A stretch of DNA of 64,000 nt from the NCBI GenBank assembly GCA_023150615.1, contig JAKLKO010000021.1, positions 1 to 64,000 of the forward strand, in the 5' to 3' direction. Each line of letters begins with the position of its first letter. Positions within the stretch are counted from its first letter, which is position 1. The notes beneath the pieces were generated by a model. It worked only from the letters and a program-made list of their open reading frames with translations, ran no database searches and was not told the origin of the DNA. Below are positions 18,796 through 27,549 of this stretch, piece by piece. The position numbers were made by a program, and so were the translations under genes. The stretch is from Phycisphaerae bacterium (GTDB lineage Bacteria; Planctomycetota; Phycisphaerae; UBA1845; UTPLA1).

Positions 18796-18925
18796 CGCGC
18801 GTGCGGGCGCCCATCGTTGACAACGTTGGCGAACCGCGGCGCGCCGATCAGTTCGGAGGCCGGGCGCGGGCCGGCTGCATCGGCGCTGCTTCATGCCGCG
18901 TGCGATGCCAACGTCGCCGGCGGCG

Positions 18926-18954
18926 TTGTTCGATTCACCATCCGGGGGTAGAAT
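18926..18954 (+). promoter_or_regulatory. Candidate promoter of the LuxR-type gene
   Basis: TTGTTC (18926-18931), a 17-base spacer and TAGAAT (18949-18954). The RNA would begin near 18961, about 68 bases before the ATG at 19029. Confidence 0.4.
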
Positions 18955-19028
18955 GGCGGCTGCCCCGACGCTTGGGAGACGGCCGGAACGGACGTTCCGC
19001 CGCTTCTTTCCCTGATTGGCACGCCGCT

Positions 19029-19502
19029 ATGCGCCGATCCAGCGATGGGCTTGCCGCCTCAAAGACCTTTTCCATCCGCCTGAACCCGAGATTCTGCGCC
19101 CTGTTCCACGGCGTGTGCGTGGACTGTCCGAATCGCGCGGCGGCCGTCCAACACCGCCGCAACCGGCGGACGCGGGCCTTGCTTCTCCCGGCGATGGCAT
19201 CCGAGGCGATTGACGCGCTGTCCCGCTGCCGGAAGCTCACGCCACGCGAGCGCCAGGTGTTGACGCTCTGCTGCGGCGGACTGAAGAACGACGTCATCGC
19301 AACGGCCCTTCGCATTTCGAGATCCGCCGTCCGCCGCCACCTGCGCAATCTGCACAAGAAGACAAACACGGCGGACAAGGCCGAGCTGATCCTCAATCTG
19401 TGGCATTCGTGCCAGTCTGAGGCTATTCCGCGCGCACGGAATCGCGCACTCCCGCGCCGCGCGCGTCGTCCGGTCTCGCGGCGCGGCCGCCTCCACCGGT
19501 AG
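19029..19502 (+). CDS. Small LuxR-family DNA-binding regulator without receiver domain
   Basis: 157 residues. A LuxR/FixJ helix-turn-helix occupies about residues 70-130: LTPRERQVLTLCCGGLKNDV then ISRSAVRRHLRNLHKK and the typical TNTADKAELI end. There is no receiver or sensor domain upstream, only ~65 residues with a CVDC pair near residue 28 that might respond to metal or redox state. The C-terminal 25 residues are strongly basic (RRARRPVSRRGRLHR). ATG at 19029 gives the most compact product. It converges on the hemerythrin gene with 16 bases between stop codons. The target is unknown. Confidence 0.75.
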   Translation: MRRSSDGLAASKTFSIRLNPRFCALFHGVCVDCPNRAAAVQHRRNRRTRALLLPAMASEAIDALSRCRKLTPRERQVLTLCCGGLKNDVIATALRISRSAVRRHLRNLHKKTNTADKAELILNLWHSCQSEAIPRARNRALPRRARRPVSRRGRLHR

Positions 19503-19518
19503 ACGGCCCGGCCGGTCG

Positions 19519-20070
19519 TCACGGGGAGCGCTTCGTCAATTCGTCCGCGATCGCGCGGCAGCGCGCGTAGGTCTCCACGAACTCGGGCTGTTGTTCGACC
19601 TGTCGATAGTCCGCCGCCAGCGACGCGAGCTGCTCGCCCTGCACGAGCTGATCCGCGAGGTTGAACAGCACGCCGTCTTCCTTCTGGATGTGATTCCGCA
19701 GCAGATCGAGAAACCCGAAGCCGTGCCGCAGCACGGACTCCACCGCCGCCGCATCGCCGGCATCGGCCGACGCGAGTTGTTCGAGCATCGCCCGCACGTG
19801 CGCGCGGCCCTGCCGGTGCTCTTCGAGCATGACGAAGATGGGACCGTGGTCACAGGGCATCCCGCAGCGGTTCAGGCACGGGAAGAGCCGGTCCTCCTCC
19901 TTGCCGTGGTGGCAGCGGTCGGCGAACCCGCGGAAGAACTCGAGGAACGGCGCGAACACGGCCGTCGTCACGCGGCGCGCGTCGAGGGCCTGTCCGAGGG
20001 CGGCCTCGAAGGCGTCGAGCACTCGAAGGATGACCTGGTGTTCTTCGCGAAGCGTGTGTGTGGCATCCAT
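19519..20070 (-). CDS. Hemerythrin HHE-domain protein
   Basis: 183-residue four-helix-bundle protein with a non-haem di-iron site. The ligand pattern is visible: REEHQVI (helix 1), CHHGKEEDRLF (helix 2), EEHRQGR (helix 3) and NHIQKEDGVLF (helix 4), which is the HHE motif repeated in the cation-binding family. The ATG at 20070 is preceded by GGAG at an 8-base spacing, so it is preferred over in-frame starts further upstream. Likely roles are O2 or NO binding, or protection of iron centres. It is divergent from a sensor kinase gene starting 186 bases away, which may share its signal. Confidence 0.88.
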   Translation of the reverse strand: MDATHTLREEHQVILRVLDAFEAALGQALDARRVTTAVFAPFLEFFRGFADRCHHGKEEDRLFPCLNRCGMPCDHGPIFVMLEEHRQGRAHVRAMLEQLASADAGDAAAVESVLRHGFGFLDLLRNHIQKEDGVLFNLADQLVQGEQLASLAADYRQVEQQPEFVETYARCRAIADELTKRSP

Positions 20071-20221
20071 GGTTGATTCTCCGAGTACCTGCAGCATTCC
20101 GGTGCGCGGCAACCGGTCGGCTGCTCGCGATCGCCGCGGCGATGCGCAGAGGATAACCGCGAATGCGTCCGGTGTATCGGCGCTTTGGTTTTGCGAGCTG
20201 CCGTGCATCGGGCGTGCCTCG

Positions 20222-20250
20222 ATGACCCGCGCCGCAGGCGCCGCTATCAT
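20222..20250 (+). promoter_or_regulatory. Promoter giving a leaderless sensor-kinase message
   Basis: ATGACC (20222-20227), a 17-base spacer, TATCAT (20245-20250), then five bases to the ATG at 20256. There is no Shine-Dalgarno. Confidence 0.5.
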
Positions 20251-20255
20251 CACGC

Positions 20256-21989
20256 ATGATGCGCGCCGATCCGGAATTGTCGCCGTCCATCGCCGAGGGC
20301 CGCGCCACCGCGTTCTGGTCGCTGGCGCAGCGAATCGCGCATCTCGGCGTGCTCGGACTCGGACGGTGGGAATTCCTCAAGCAGCTCTCGGAGGAACTTT
20401 GCAGCTTTGCGTCGATGCGCGCGGTCGAACTCTGGATGACCGACGTCGAACTCGAGTACCACTGGCGGATGTCCGCAGACCCGCCGGCCGATCCGCGATG
20501 CGACTTGAAGCGGCTCGACGTTCCGGTCGGGGGCACCGCCGGAGATCCAACGCGCCTGGCCGGGCGAATCCGTGACCTGTTCGCGCGGCTGAAGGACCCG
20601 ACGCGCCTGGCCCCGGAAGATGACGTGTCGTTTTTCGCCTGCGACCGCGCGACGTGGAATCGGTTGTCGGTCGCAGCCGGGCTCGACGCAATCTTTCACA
20701 GTCTCGTCGATGCGCCGGCGGACTCGGCGTCGCTCGTGCTGGCGCTGCGGGACGACGGATCGTTCGTCGGCTTGCTCGTCTTGCACGCCGCCTCGCCGGA
20801 CGGAATACCGCGCAGCGACGTCCCGATGTACGAGCGGCTGTCCGAGACGGTCTGGCGCGCCGTGGTGAACCGCCGCGCCCAGTTCCGCCTCCGCGAGCGC
20901 ATCAAGGAGTTGACCTGCCTGCACGGCGTGGCGCGGATCTCGCAACAGGGCGGTCCGCTCGACGCAGCGCTTCAGGACATCGTCGAACTGCTCCCGCCCG
21001 CGATGCAGTTTCCGGAGATCGCGGTGGCCAGGCTGCGCTTCGACAACCGCTCGTTCGCGACACGACCGGACGCACGTGGGGTCCATTGCCTGGCCGTTCC
21101 GGTCGTGGTCGCGGGGCGCACGCGCGGCTCGCTCGACGTGTCGTATATGAGCGGTCACGCCGAGTTCGTGACCGGACCGTTCCTGCCCGAGGAGCGGGAG
21201 CTGCTGGCCAGCGTGGCGCATGAGATTGCCGCGCACGTCGAGCGCGCCGAGGCGGCCGATCGTCAGGCCGCGCTTTCGGAGCAGCTCCGTCATCGCGATC
21301 GGCTGGCGACGATCGGGCAATTGGCGGCGGGGGTGGCGCATGAGCTGAACGAGCCGCTGGGAAACATCCTGGGCTTCGCGCAGTTGCTACAGAAACACGC
21401 GGGACTTCCGGAGGCGGCGACGCGCGACGCGGAGCAGATCGTCAGCGCCGTGCTGCACGGGCGCGAGATCGTAAGAAAGCTGCTGCTCTTCGCGCGGCAG
21501 AGCGCGGCGTCCAACGTCCGGATCGATCTGGGGCAGCTCGTGGTCGACAGTCTCTATTTTCTCGAGGCGCGGTGCCGCAACGCCGGTATCGAGGTCCGCC
21601 TCGACCTGACGCCGGAGGAGGCCCCCGTGCTCGGCGATCGATCGGAACTCACGCAGGTCCTCGTCAATCTCGGCGTGAACGCGATCCAGGCGATGCAGCA
21701 CGGCGGCGTGTTGACGATTCGCACGCGCGTGGCCGACGACCGCGTGTTGCTCAGCGTTCACGATACGGGCGTCGGGATGGATGCCTGCACTCGTGAACGC
21801 CTGTTCACGCCGTTCTTCACGACCAAGGACGTCGGCGCGGGCACGGGTCTGGGCCTTTCGGTCGTGCACGGGATCGTCACGTCGCACGGTGGTACGATCC
21901 GCGTCGAAAGCGAACCGGGGAAGGGTTCGAGCTTTGTGATCGACTGGCCGGGGGCACCGCGATCGAACCCCGTGCGGGGCGAGCCGTGA
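20256..21989 (+). CDS. Cytoplasmic sensor histidine kinase (GAF-like sensor)
   Basis: 577 residues, no membrane segment. Residues ~1-335 contain two regions that look GAF-like, the second ending at ...ELLASVAHEIAAHVERAE. The HisKA H-box is LATIGQLAAGVAHELNEPLG with phosphorylatable His362. The ATPase domain has the N-box LVNLGVNAIQAM, G1 DTGVGMD, F-box LFTPFFTTK and G2 GTGLGLS. With the overlapping response regulator (GTGA at 21986) this forms an NtrB/NtrC-type two-component system. It is divergent from hemerythrin, so an oxygen or redox signal is plausible but unproven. Confidence 0.9.
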   Translation: MMRADPELSPSIAEGRATAFWSLAQRIAHLGVLGLGRWEFLKQLSEELCSFASMRAVELWMTDVELEYHWRMSADPPADPRCDLKRLDVPVGGTAGDPTRLAGRIRDLFARLKDPTRLAPEDDVSFFACDRATWNRLSVAAGLDAIFHSLVDAPADSASLVLALRDDGSFVGLLVLHAASPDGIPRSDVPMYERLSETVWRAVVNRRAQFRLRERIKELTCLHGVARISQQGGPLDAALQDIVELLPPAMQFPEIAVARLRFDNRSFATRPDARGVHCLAVPVVVAGRTRGSLDVSYMSGHAEFVTGPFLPEERELLASVAHEIAAHVERAEAADRQAALSEQLRHRDRLATIGQLAAGVAHELNEPLGNILGFAQLLQKHAGLPEAATRDAEQIVSAVLHGREIVRKLLLFARQSAASNVRIDLGQLVVDSLYFLEARCRNAGIEVRLDLTPEEAPVLGDRSELTQVLVNLGVNAIQAMQHGGVLTIRTRVADDRVLLSVHDTGVGMDACTRERLFTPFFTTKDVGAGTGLGLSVVHGIVTSHGGTIRVESEPGKGSSFVIDWPGAPRSNPVRGEP

Positions 21990-23347
21990 CGCACGCGACG
22001 AACGAAACGAAAGTCCTGGTCGTCGATGACTCGCCGGCGACGGTGGAGGTCATGCGTCGCTATCTCACGTCCGCCGGATTCGTCGTCCATACGGCCGCGA
22101 GCGTCGATGATGCGATCGGCGTGCTCGACCAGACGCCGGTGGATCTCGTCATCACCGACCTCAAGATGCCGCGTGCCAGCGGGCTCGACCTCGTGCACCA
22201 CGTCAACGAGAACTACCACGATACGCAGATCCTGATGGTGACCGGGTACCCGTCCATCGAGACCGCCGTCGAAGCGGTAAAGGGCGGGGCCGAGGACTAT
22301 CTCGCCAAGCCGTTCACCGAGGAGGAACTGCTTGCGGCGGTCGGTCGGGCGCTGGAGGGATTGCGCATCCGCCGCGCGGGCCAGCCGTCCGAAGGGGAGT
22401 TGGACAAGTCGCCGTCCGGAATCATCGGCGAGTCGGAGGCGATGCGCGCCGTGTTTCGTTTGATCCGCAAGGCCGCCGCGAGCACGGCCACGGTGCTGAT
22501 CAGCGGCGAGAGCGGAACGGGCAAGGAGCTGGTCGCGCGCGACATCCACTACCTCGGCCCGCGCGCCGCCGAGCCGTTTGTGCCCGTCAACTGCGGCGGC
22601 ATTCCCGAAACGCTGCTGGAAAGCGAGCTGTTCGGCCATGTGAAAGGCGCGTTCACCGGCGCCCTGGAGACCCGCGCGGGGTTCTTCCAGACCGCCGAGG
22701 GCGGGACGATCTTCCTCGACGAGATCAGCGAGACGACTCCGGCGATGCAGGTGAAACTGTTGCGGGCGCTCAATGACCGCGAGGTCTGCATGGTCGGCGC
22801 GACGCGGACGCAACGCGTGGACGTCCGCATCGCCGCCGCAACGAACAAGGACCTGGCGGGTCTCGTGCGAACCGGGCAGTTTCGCGAAGACCTCTATTTC
22901 CGTCTCAACGTCATTCCGATCCGCCTGCCCCCGCTCCGCGAACGCGGCGACGACATCCTCTTGCTCATCCGCCGCTTTGCGGCGCACTATGCGGCCCAAT
23001 CCGGCCGCGCCACGCCCGAATTCTCCGCACGCGCCCTCGCGTCGCTGCGCGGCTATCCCTGGCCCGGAAACGTCCGCGAGCTGCAAAACGTCGTTCAGCG
23101 CCTTGTTGTGATGAACGAAGGTGACACGATCGAGGTCGCCGACCTGCCCGACCTCATGCGCTTCTCGGCGTTGCGCAGCTCCGGCCTCGATCGAACGCTC
23201 GCGGACGTCGAGGCGGAACACATCCGCCGCGTGCTCGAGAGCGTCGGCGGTAACAAGACCCGGGCCGCCGGGATCCTCGGAATTGATCGCAAGACCCTCC
23301 GCGAGAAGCTCAAGCATCACGGCCTCGACGCCACCGGTCCGCGCTAG
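21986..23347 (+). CDS. Sigma-54-dependent response regulator (NtrC family)
   Basis: 453 residues. The receiver domain has phospho-acceptor Asp58 in VITDLKMP. The AAA+ domain has Walker A GESGTGKE (174-181) and the sigma-54 contact loop GAFTGA (221-226). A Fis-type helix-turn-helix is at the end (GNKTRAAGILGIDRKTLREKL). The GTG start overlaps the kinase stop by 4 bases, so the pair is co-translated. It should activate sigma-54 promoters (GG-N10-GC); I did not find a convincing one nearby. The downstream genes at 23525 and 24163 (gdh) are possible targets. Confidence 0.94.
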   Translation: MTHATNETKVLVVDDSPATVEVMRRYLTSAGFVVHTAASVDDAIGVLDQTPVDLVITDLKMPRASGLDLVHHVNENYHDTQILMVTGYPSIETAVEAVKGGAEDYLAKPFTEEELLAAVGRALEGLRIRRAGQPSEGELDKSPSGIIGESEAMRAVFRLIRKAAASTATVLISGESGTGKELVARDIHYLGPRAAEPFVPVNCGGIPETLLESELFGHVKGAFTGALETRAGFFQTAEGGTIFLDEISETTPAMQVKLLRALNDREVCMVGATRTQRVDVRIAAATNKDLAGLVRTGQFREDLYFRLNVIPIRLPPLRERGDDILLLIRRFAAHYAAQSGRATPEFSARALASLRGYPWPGNVRELQNVVQRLVVMNEGDTIEVADLPDLMRFSALRSSGLDRTLADVEAEHIRRVLESVGGNKTRAAGILGIDRKTLREKLKHHGLDATGPR

Positions 23348-23524
23348 TCCGGACCGGGGCGTTTCGCTCCACCGATACAAATCGCCTCATCCCGCCGGGC
23401 CTGCGACATCGCATTGCCGCTCGCAAACGCGGTTTCTTCGACGCTCAGCATGGCACGCGCATTGCCCTCAGGTTTGACGGCACGATCGGGCAGATCGACG
23501 CCGCGAGTTGAAACGAGGTGGAAC

Positions 23525-24088
23525 ATGAACACGACGAAATCCGGACGCAGAATGACCACGGTCCGAATGGGCCAGACCGGAATCGAGCCTGACCTCAAGC
23601 CGCGCGCACGGTCGGCGCCGGACGAACTCCCGCCGACGAATCCCGCGCGATGCGCCCTGGTGGAAAACGCCGAGTACGAGTGGACGACGCATCTGAACCT
23701 GCCCGGCCTGATCGTCTCTCCGCGCGCGATCGAGCCGCCGCCTGAGCCGGCCGGGCCCGTTCGCTTCGCCGTCGATGAGATGTACGAGACGGAGGACGGC
23801 GACGCGGCTTCCGCGTGCCAGTTGCCCGGGGCGCCTGGTGTCGCGCCCGGACCGCCGGCCACTTCGCTCACCGATTTCCCGGCTCGGAATGAACTGTCGG
23901 AGCTGGATGAGTACTCGGAATTGGCGGCGATGCAGATGCCCGGCCGGATCGCCGCCGTGCAGGTTGCGCCGGTTGAGGTGGATGATGCGCCGCGCGTCCG
24001 CGGGCTTTGCGCGACGTGCATTCACGAGGCGCACTGCGACTTTCCGCGGCCCGCCGGCGGTGTCTGGCGGTGCGAGGAATACGCCTGA
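23525..24088 (+). CDS. Unknown protein with C-terminal CxxC...C...CEEY motif
   Basis: 187 residues. The first ~155 residues are polar, rich in Pro, Glu and Ala, and probably disordered. The last 26 carry the ordered motif: GLCATCIHEAHC, then FPRPAGGVWRC and EEYA, giving C-x2-C-x5-C-x12-C, likely a small metal site. I recall the same short CxxC...VWxCEEY tail in small proteins of sulfate reducers and Planctomycetes but know no assigned function. ATG at 23525 follows GAGGTGG; an earlier in-frame ATG at 23414 exists without a ribosome site. It lies between the sigma-54 regulator and gdh. Confidence 0.55.
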   Translation: MNTTKSGRRMTTVRMGQTGIEPDLKPRARSAPDELPPTNPARCALVENAEYEWTTHLNLPGLIVSPRAIEPPPEPAGPVRFAVDEMYETEDGDAASACQLPGAPGVAPGPPATSLTDFPARNELSELDEYSELAAMQMPGRIAAVQVAPVEVDDAPRVRGLCATCIHEAHCDFPRPAGGVWRCEEYA

Positions 24089-24162
24089 CGTCGGACCGCC
24101 GACCTGGCAATCGATGAGGATCGAGACACACCGGCCACCGACGATCGGAAGGAGAACGGACC

Positions 24163-25512
24163 ATGTTGACGCGAGAGACCATCATCACTCGGAACGAATA
24201 CCTGGATGAACCGATCGTGCCGCCGCGCGACGCGTCGGATGCGATCGCGCCGGTCGCCGGTCACGGCCTGTTCGACAACGTGTTGCAGCAGTTCAACGCC
24301 GCGGCCGATCTGATCCGGCTCGACCGTAACGTGCGCAAGATCCTCGCGCGGACCAAGAACGAGATCGTCGTCAACTTCCCCGTGCGCATGGACAATGGCG
24401 ACGTCGAGGTCTTCACCGGCTACCGCGTGCAGCACAACGACACGCTCGGCCCGTTCAAGGGCGGACTGCGCTTCCATCCCGACGTCAATCTGGACGAAGT
24501 CCGCGCGCTGGCGGCATGGATGACGTGGAAGTGCGCCCTCGTCGGCGTTCCGTTCGGCGGCGCGAAGGGCGGCATCCAGATTGATCCGGCGCGATACTCG
24601 ATCGGCGAGCGCGAGCGAATCACCCGCCGCTTCGCCTTCGCGCTGGGCGACAACATCGGGCCCGAGTACGACATCCCCGCGCCGGACGTGAACACCAACG
24701 CCCAGATCATGGCGTGGTTCATGGACACCTACCTGTCCACCGTCCCGCCGCACCAGCGTCAGAACTGCATCCATGTCGTCACCGGAAAGCCGATTGAACT
24801 CGGCGGAAGCGCCGGCCGCGAGAAGGCGACGGGGCAGGGCGTTGCCGTCGCCGTGCAGTGCTGGTACGAGGACCACGGTCTGCCGCTGCGCGACGCGACG
24901 TTCATGGTGCAGGGCTTCGGCAACGTGGGCTCGTGGGCGGCGCGGCAGCTTGCGGCGCTCGGCGCGCGGCTGGTCGCGGTGGAGGACGTCACGGGCGCGG
25001 TCGCGAATCCGAGCGGCCTCGACATCGATGCGCTCCTGGCGTACGTCCGGACCCACGGCGGCGTCGCGCGCTTCCCCGGCGGCGCGTTCGCCGATCACAT
25101 CATGTTCATGAACACGCCCGCGGACATCTTCGTCCCCGCCGCGATGGAAAATCAGATCACGGCCGAAACCGCCCCGTGGCTCAAGGCCCGGCTCGTCGCC
25201 GAAGGCGCCAACGGACCGACCGATCCGGCCGGCGACGCGATCCTCCGCGCCCGGGGGATCGGCGTGCTGCCCGACATCCTCGCCAACGCCGGCGGCGTCA
25301 TCGTGAGCTACTTCGAGTGGCTCCAGAACAAGCGCCGCGAGTCGTGGGACCTCAAAGAGGTCGACGGCCAGCTCCGGCGCAAACTCATCGCGGCCTACGA
25401 GCAGGTCCGCGCGAAGGCGACCGAGCTGAAGACCGACTGGCGCACCGCGGCCTACGTCGTCGCGCTGTCGCGGCTCGAAAAGGTCTACCTCGAGCGTGGG
25501 ATCTTTCCCTAA
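24163..25512 (+). CDS. gdhA: Glutamate dehydrogenase (Glu/Leu/Phe/Val family)
   Basis: 449 residues. Interconverts glutamate and 2-oxoglutarate plus ammonia using NAD(P). Seen: the active-site lysine segment GPFKGGLRFHP, VPFGGAKGGI with the catalytic Lys, DIPAPDVNTN, the Rossmann fold FMVQGFGNVGSWAA, and VAEGANGPT. The conserved ILANAGGVIVSYFEW closes the family pattern. A strong GGAAGGAG lies 9 bases before the ATG. The next base after the Rossmann beta-2 is acidic (VAVEDVTG), which favours NAD over NADP but is not decisive. It follows the two-component system and the Cys-motif protein, suggesting regulated nitrogen assimilation or glutamate breakdown. Confidence 0.94.
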   Translation: MLTRETIITRNEYLDEPIVPPRDASDAIAPVAGHGLFDNVLQQFNAAADLIRLDRNVRKILARTKNEIVVNFPVRMDNGDVEVFTGYRVQHNDTLGPFKGGLRFHPDVNLDEVRALAAWMTWKCALVGVPFGGAKGGIQIDPARYSIGERERITRRFAFALGDNIGPEYDIPAPDVNTNAQIMAWFMDTYLSTVPPHQRQNCIHVVTGKPIELGGSAGREKATGQGVAVAVQCWYEDHGLPLRDATFMVQGFGNVGSWAARQLAALGARLVAVEDVTGAVANPSGLDIDALLAYVRTHGGVARFPGGAFADHIMFMNTPADIFVPAAMENQITAETAPWLKARLVAEGANGPTDPAGDAILRARGIGVLPDILANAGGVIVSYFEWLQNKRRESWDLKEVDGQLRRKLIAAYEQVRAKATELKTDWRTAAYVVALSRLEKVYLERGIFP

Positions 25513-25640
25513 GGCCGCCCGCGGGCGATTGCCTCCGCAACGTCGTCGTTGGTACCATTCCGCCCCGATGAGCCGGGACGAGTCTCGCGGCGCGGTCGCG
25601 ATCGACCGGCGAATGCTCAATTCGAGCGGAGAGAACGGAC

Positions 25641-26393
25641 ATGGCCAGCGGACACACGTCGCGCGCCTGGATGGGGCTGCTCATCGCGGCGGCCGTCGGC
25701 CTGACGGCCGGCATGCTGATCGGACCGGGTCGCACGTCGGCGCAGGGCGGCGGACACGATCATGGCGGCACGAAGCGGTCGGAGCACTGGACCGGCCCGG
25801 ACCGCATGCACCTCTACCTCTGCGCGTTCCACATCGCCAAGGAGAACCCGAAGTTCCAGGTCGAGGCGCATCACTACTGTTCGCCGCAGGGCGGCGACCT
25901 GCATCAGTGCGTGATCTACGATGCCTGCACCGGCACGCCCAAGCTGCTCGGCGTCGAGTACATCATCACCGACGCGGCCTACCAGTCGCTGCCCGCCGAG
26001 GAGAAGAAGTACTGGCATCCGCACGCCTACGAAATCCTGTCCGGCCAGCTCGTCGCGCCCGATGCGCCCAAGATGGGCGACGACATGTTCCCCGGCCTGA
26101 TCAACACGTGGGGCAAGACCTGGCACACGTGGCGCGATCCATCGACGACCTACCCGGTCGGCGAGCCGCTGCTGATGTGGTCGGCCAACGGCGACGGACA
26201 GATCGACCCCAAGCTGGTCGACAGGCGCGATGCGCACTTCGGCATCAAGTCCGCCGACATCCGCGAGCGGCGGAAATCTTACGGCTTCGAAGTCCCGCAA
26301 TTGCCGCCGCCGAAGTCGATGGCCGAGCTGGGGCGGCGCTGGACGATGTCCGGCCCGGACGTCCCGACCAAGAGCGCCGGTGCGATGAAATAG
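25641..26393 (+). CDS. Exported DUF1264 (oil-body-associated protein-like) protein
   Basis: 250 residues. An N-terminal signal or anchor (WMGLLIAAAVGLTAGMLIG) and a His/Gly stretch (GGGHDHGGTK) precede a DUF1264 core. Diagnostic segments are EAHHYCSPQGGDLHQCVIYD, LLGVEYIITD and EEKKYWHPHAYEI, the same order seen in plant oil-body-associated proteins. The conserved His and Cys could form a metal site, but no reaction is established. GGAGAG lies before the ATG. A rho-independent terminator 32 bases after the stop ends the transcript. A bacterial copy with an export signal differs from the cytosolic plant proteins. Confidence 0.82.
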   Translation: MASGHTSRAWMGLLIAAAVGLTAGMLIGPGRTSAQGGGHDHGGTKRSEHWTGPDRMHLYLCAFHIAKENPKFQVEAHHYCSPQGGDLHQCVIYDACTGTPKLLGVEYIITDAAYQSLPAEEKKYWHPHAYEILSGQLVAPDAPKMGDDMFPGLINTWGKTWHTWRDPSTTYPVGEPLLMWSANGDGQIDPKLVDRRDAHFGIKSADIRERRKSYGFEVPQLPPPKSMAELGRRWTMSGPDVPTKSAGAMK

Positions 26394-26424
26394 CGGCGCA
26401 TCCGGCGTCCATCCACGAAAAAGC

Positions 26425-26455
26425 AGCGGGTCTGCGCACGGGGCGCAGACCCGCT
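26425..26455. terminator. Bidirectional rho-independent terminator
   Basis: A perfect 13-bp stem (AGCGGGTCTGCGC/GCGCAGACCCGCT) with a 5-base loop. On the minus strand it is followed by GCTTTTT; on the plus strand by CTGTTT. It lies between convergent stop codons at 26393 and 26482. Confidence 0.88.
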
Positions 26456-26481
26456 CTGTTTGACGGCGTGCATCCGCCGAT

Positions 26482-26874
26482 CTAGCGGCGCCCGCACGCG
26501 CTCATCGGGCACGCCTTGCCGACCGGGCACGAGTTGCCGGCCGGAGCGGCCTTGCTGCAGCAATCCCCGCAGGCATCGCCGCAGCACTCGTCGCACGAGT
26601 CACCGCAGCAATCTTCGCACGAGTCGCCGCAGCACGCCTCGCAGGCGTTACCGCAGCAGTCCTCGCATGCTTCGCCGCAGCAATCGGCGCACTCGCCGTC
26701 GCAGCAGTCGGCGCACGTGCGGGCCTCGCCTTCACAGGCGCCGGCCTCGTCGGAACAACACGTGCCGCCGCGGTCCGCGGTCGAAACATCAGCCGCGGCC
26801 CACAGCGACGTTACGCCGAGCAAGGCCGCAACGGACAAACTTCCCAATAGAACCAGTGATCTTCGTCGATTCAT
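26482..26874 (-). CDS. Secreted Cys-rich protein with eight-residue tandem repeats
   Basis: 130 residues. A clean signal peptide ([20 protein letters not shown]) precedes a mature chain with about 30 Cys. At least five tandem units of pattern (A/S)C-(E/D/G)-x-CCG-(D/N) run from about residues 67 to 107, each acidic, with degenerate copies before them (CADCCDGE). The end reads [16 protein letters not shown]. No family is recognised; Cys density and acidity suggest metal binding or a disulfide-rich surface protein. AAGGAG sits 8 bases before the ATG, so expression should be efficient. The nearby gene at 27022 also encodes an exported Cys-rich protein. Confidence 0.8.
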   Translation of the reverse strand: MNRRRSLVLLGSLSVAALLGVTSLWAAADVSTADRGGTCCSDEAGACEGEARTCADCCDGECADCCGEACEDCCGNACEACCGDSCEDCCGDSCDECCGDACGDCCSKAAPAGNSCPVGKACPMSACGRR

Positions 26875-27021
26875 GTGAATCGCTCCTTGTATTCGAGTAT
26901 TGAATTCTCGCGTACATTCTTCATCCCCGATCGCGAACGATCGGCGTGGATCCGCGCGTGCCGGTGGCGCGCGGGGCGTCGTCGGCGCGCGGAATGGGCG
27001 CCGCCGTTCGCCGCGCGCGGT

Positions 27022-27459
27022 TCAATTCAGCAGGACGCAGATCGCCAGGTGGCGCTTGACGTGTCGGCCCCAGCCGGGCGTGTCATACCCCTCGACCGGC
27101 AGGAGCGTCTCCGCGGGTTCAATCTCGAGTTCGATGCGATCGATCGGCAGCCAGTCGCCTGATGAAAGCGCCGGCCGCGGTGATGGTGGTGCAAGCGGCG
27201 TCAGTAGTGTGCAATCGACGCAGACGACGCAGCACGGCCGCGACTCGGGGACGGGCTTCGGTGCTTCGGGGGCGACCGGGCAGCATCCTCCGCAGCCGCC
27301 GCCATCATCCTCCGCGGGCTGCGGAATGGGGCAGCAATCCGATTCGAAGGCGGCTGGCTCGCGGCAGGGGGCGGCATTTGCGCAGGATTGCGCGCAGGCC
27401 GCGCAGGGCTGCATGGCCAACTGGCAGACCACGACCGCGATTGCCGCCGCTCGGATCAT
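27022..27459 (-). CDS. Exported Cys-rich protein of unknown function
   Basis: 145 residues from the ATG at 27459. A hydrophobic signal (IRAAAIAVVVCQLAMQPCAAC) is followed by a region with many Cys, some paired: CAQSCANAAPC, SDCCPIPQP, GGGCGGCCPV and RPCCVVCVDC. The C-terminal third lacks Cys and reads LPIDRIELEIEPAETLLPV, ending VKRHLAICVLLN. No known family. It is upstream of and on the same strand as the repeat protein at 26482, 147 bases away, so both may be exported in response to the same cue, perhaps metal or oxidative stress (inference). Confidence 0.65.
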   Translation of the reverse strand: MIRAAAIAVVVCQLAMQPCAACAQSCANAAPCREPAAFESDCCPIPQPAEDDGGGCGGCCPVAPEAPKPVPESRPCCVVCVDCTLLTPLAPPSPRPALSSGDWLPIDRIELEIEPAETLLPVEGYDTPGWGRHVKRHLAICVLLN

Positions 27460-27549
27460 GCGATTACCCGTATAGACGACCCGGCCCGCGGCCCGTCGCC
27501 GGTATTTTTCGAATATCGCCGCGCCGGCCACGGACCGGCCCCGTCGGGC

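Noticed and set aside
19016-19033. TTGGCACG...TATGC resembling a sigma-54 promoter at the LuxR start
   Set aside because: GG and GC are separated by 11, not 10, bases, and the element overlaps the start codon.
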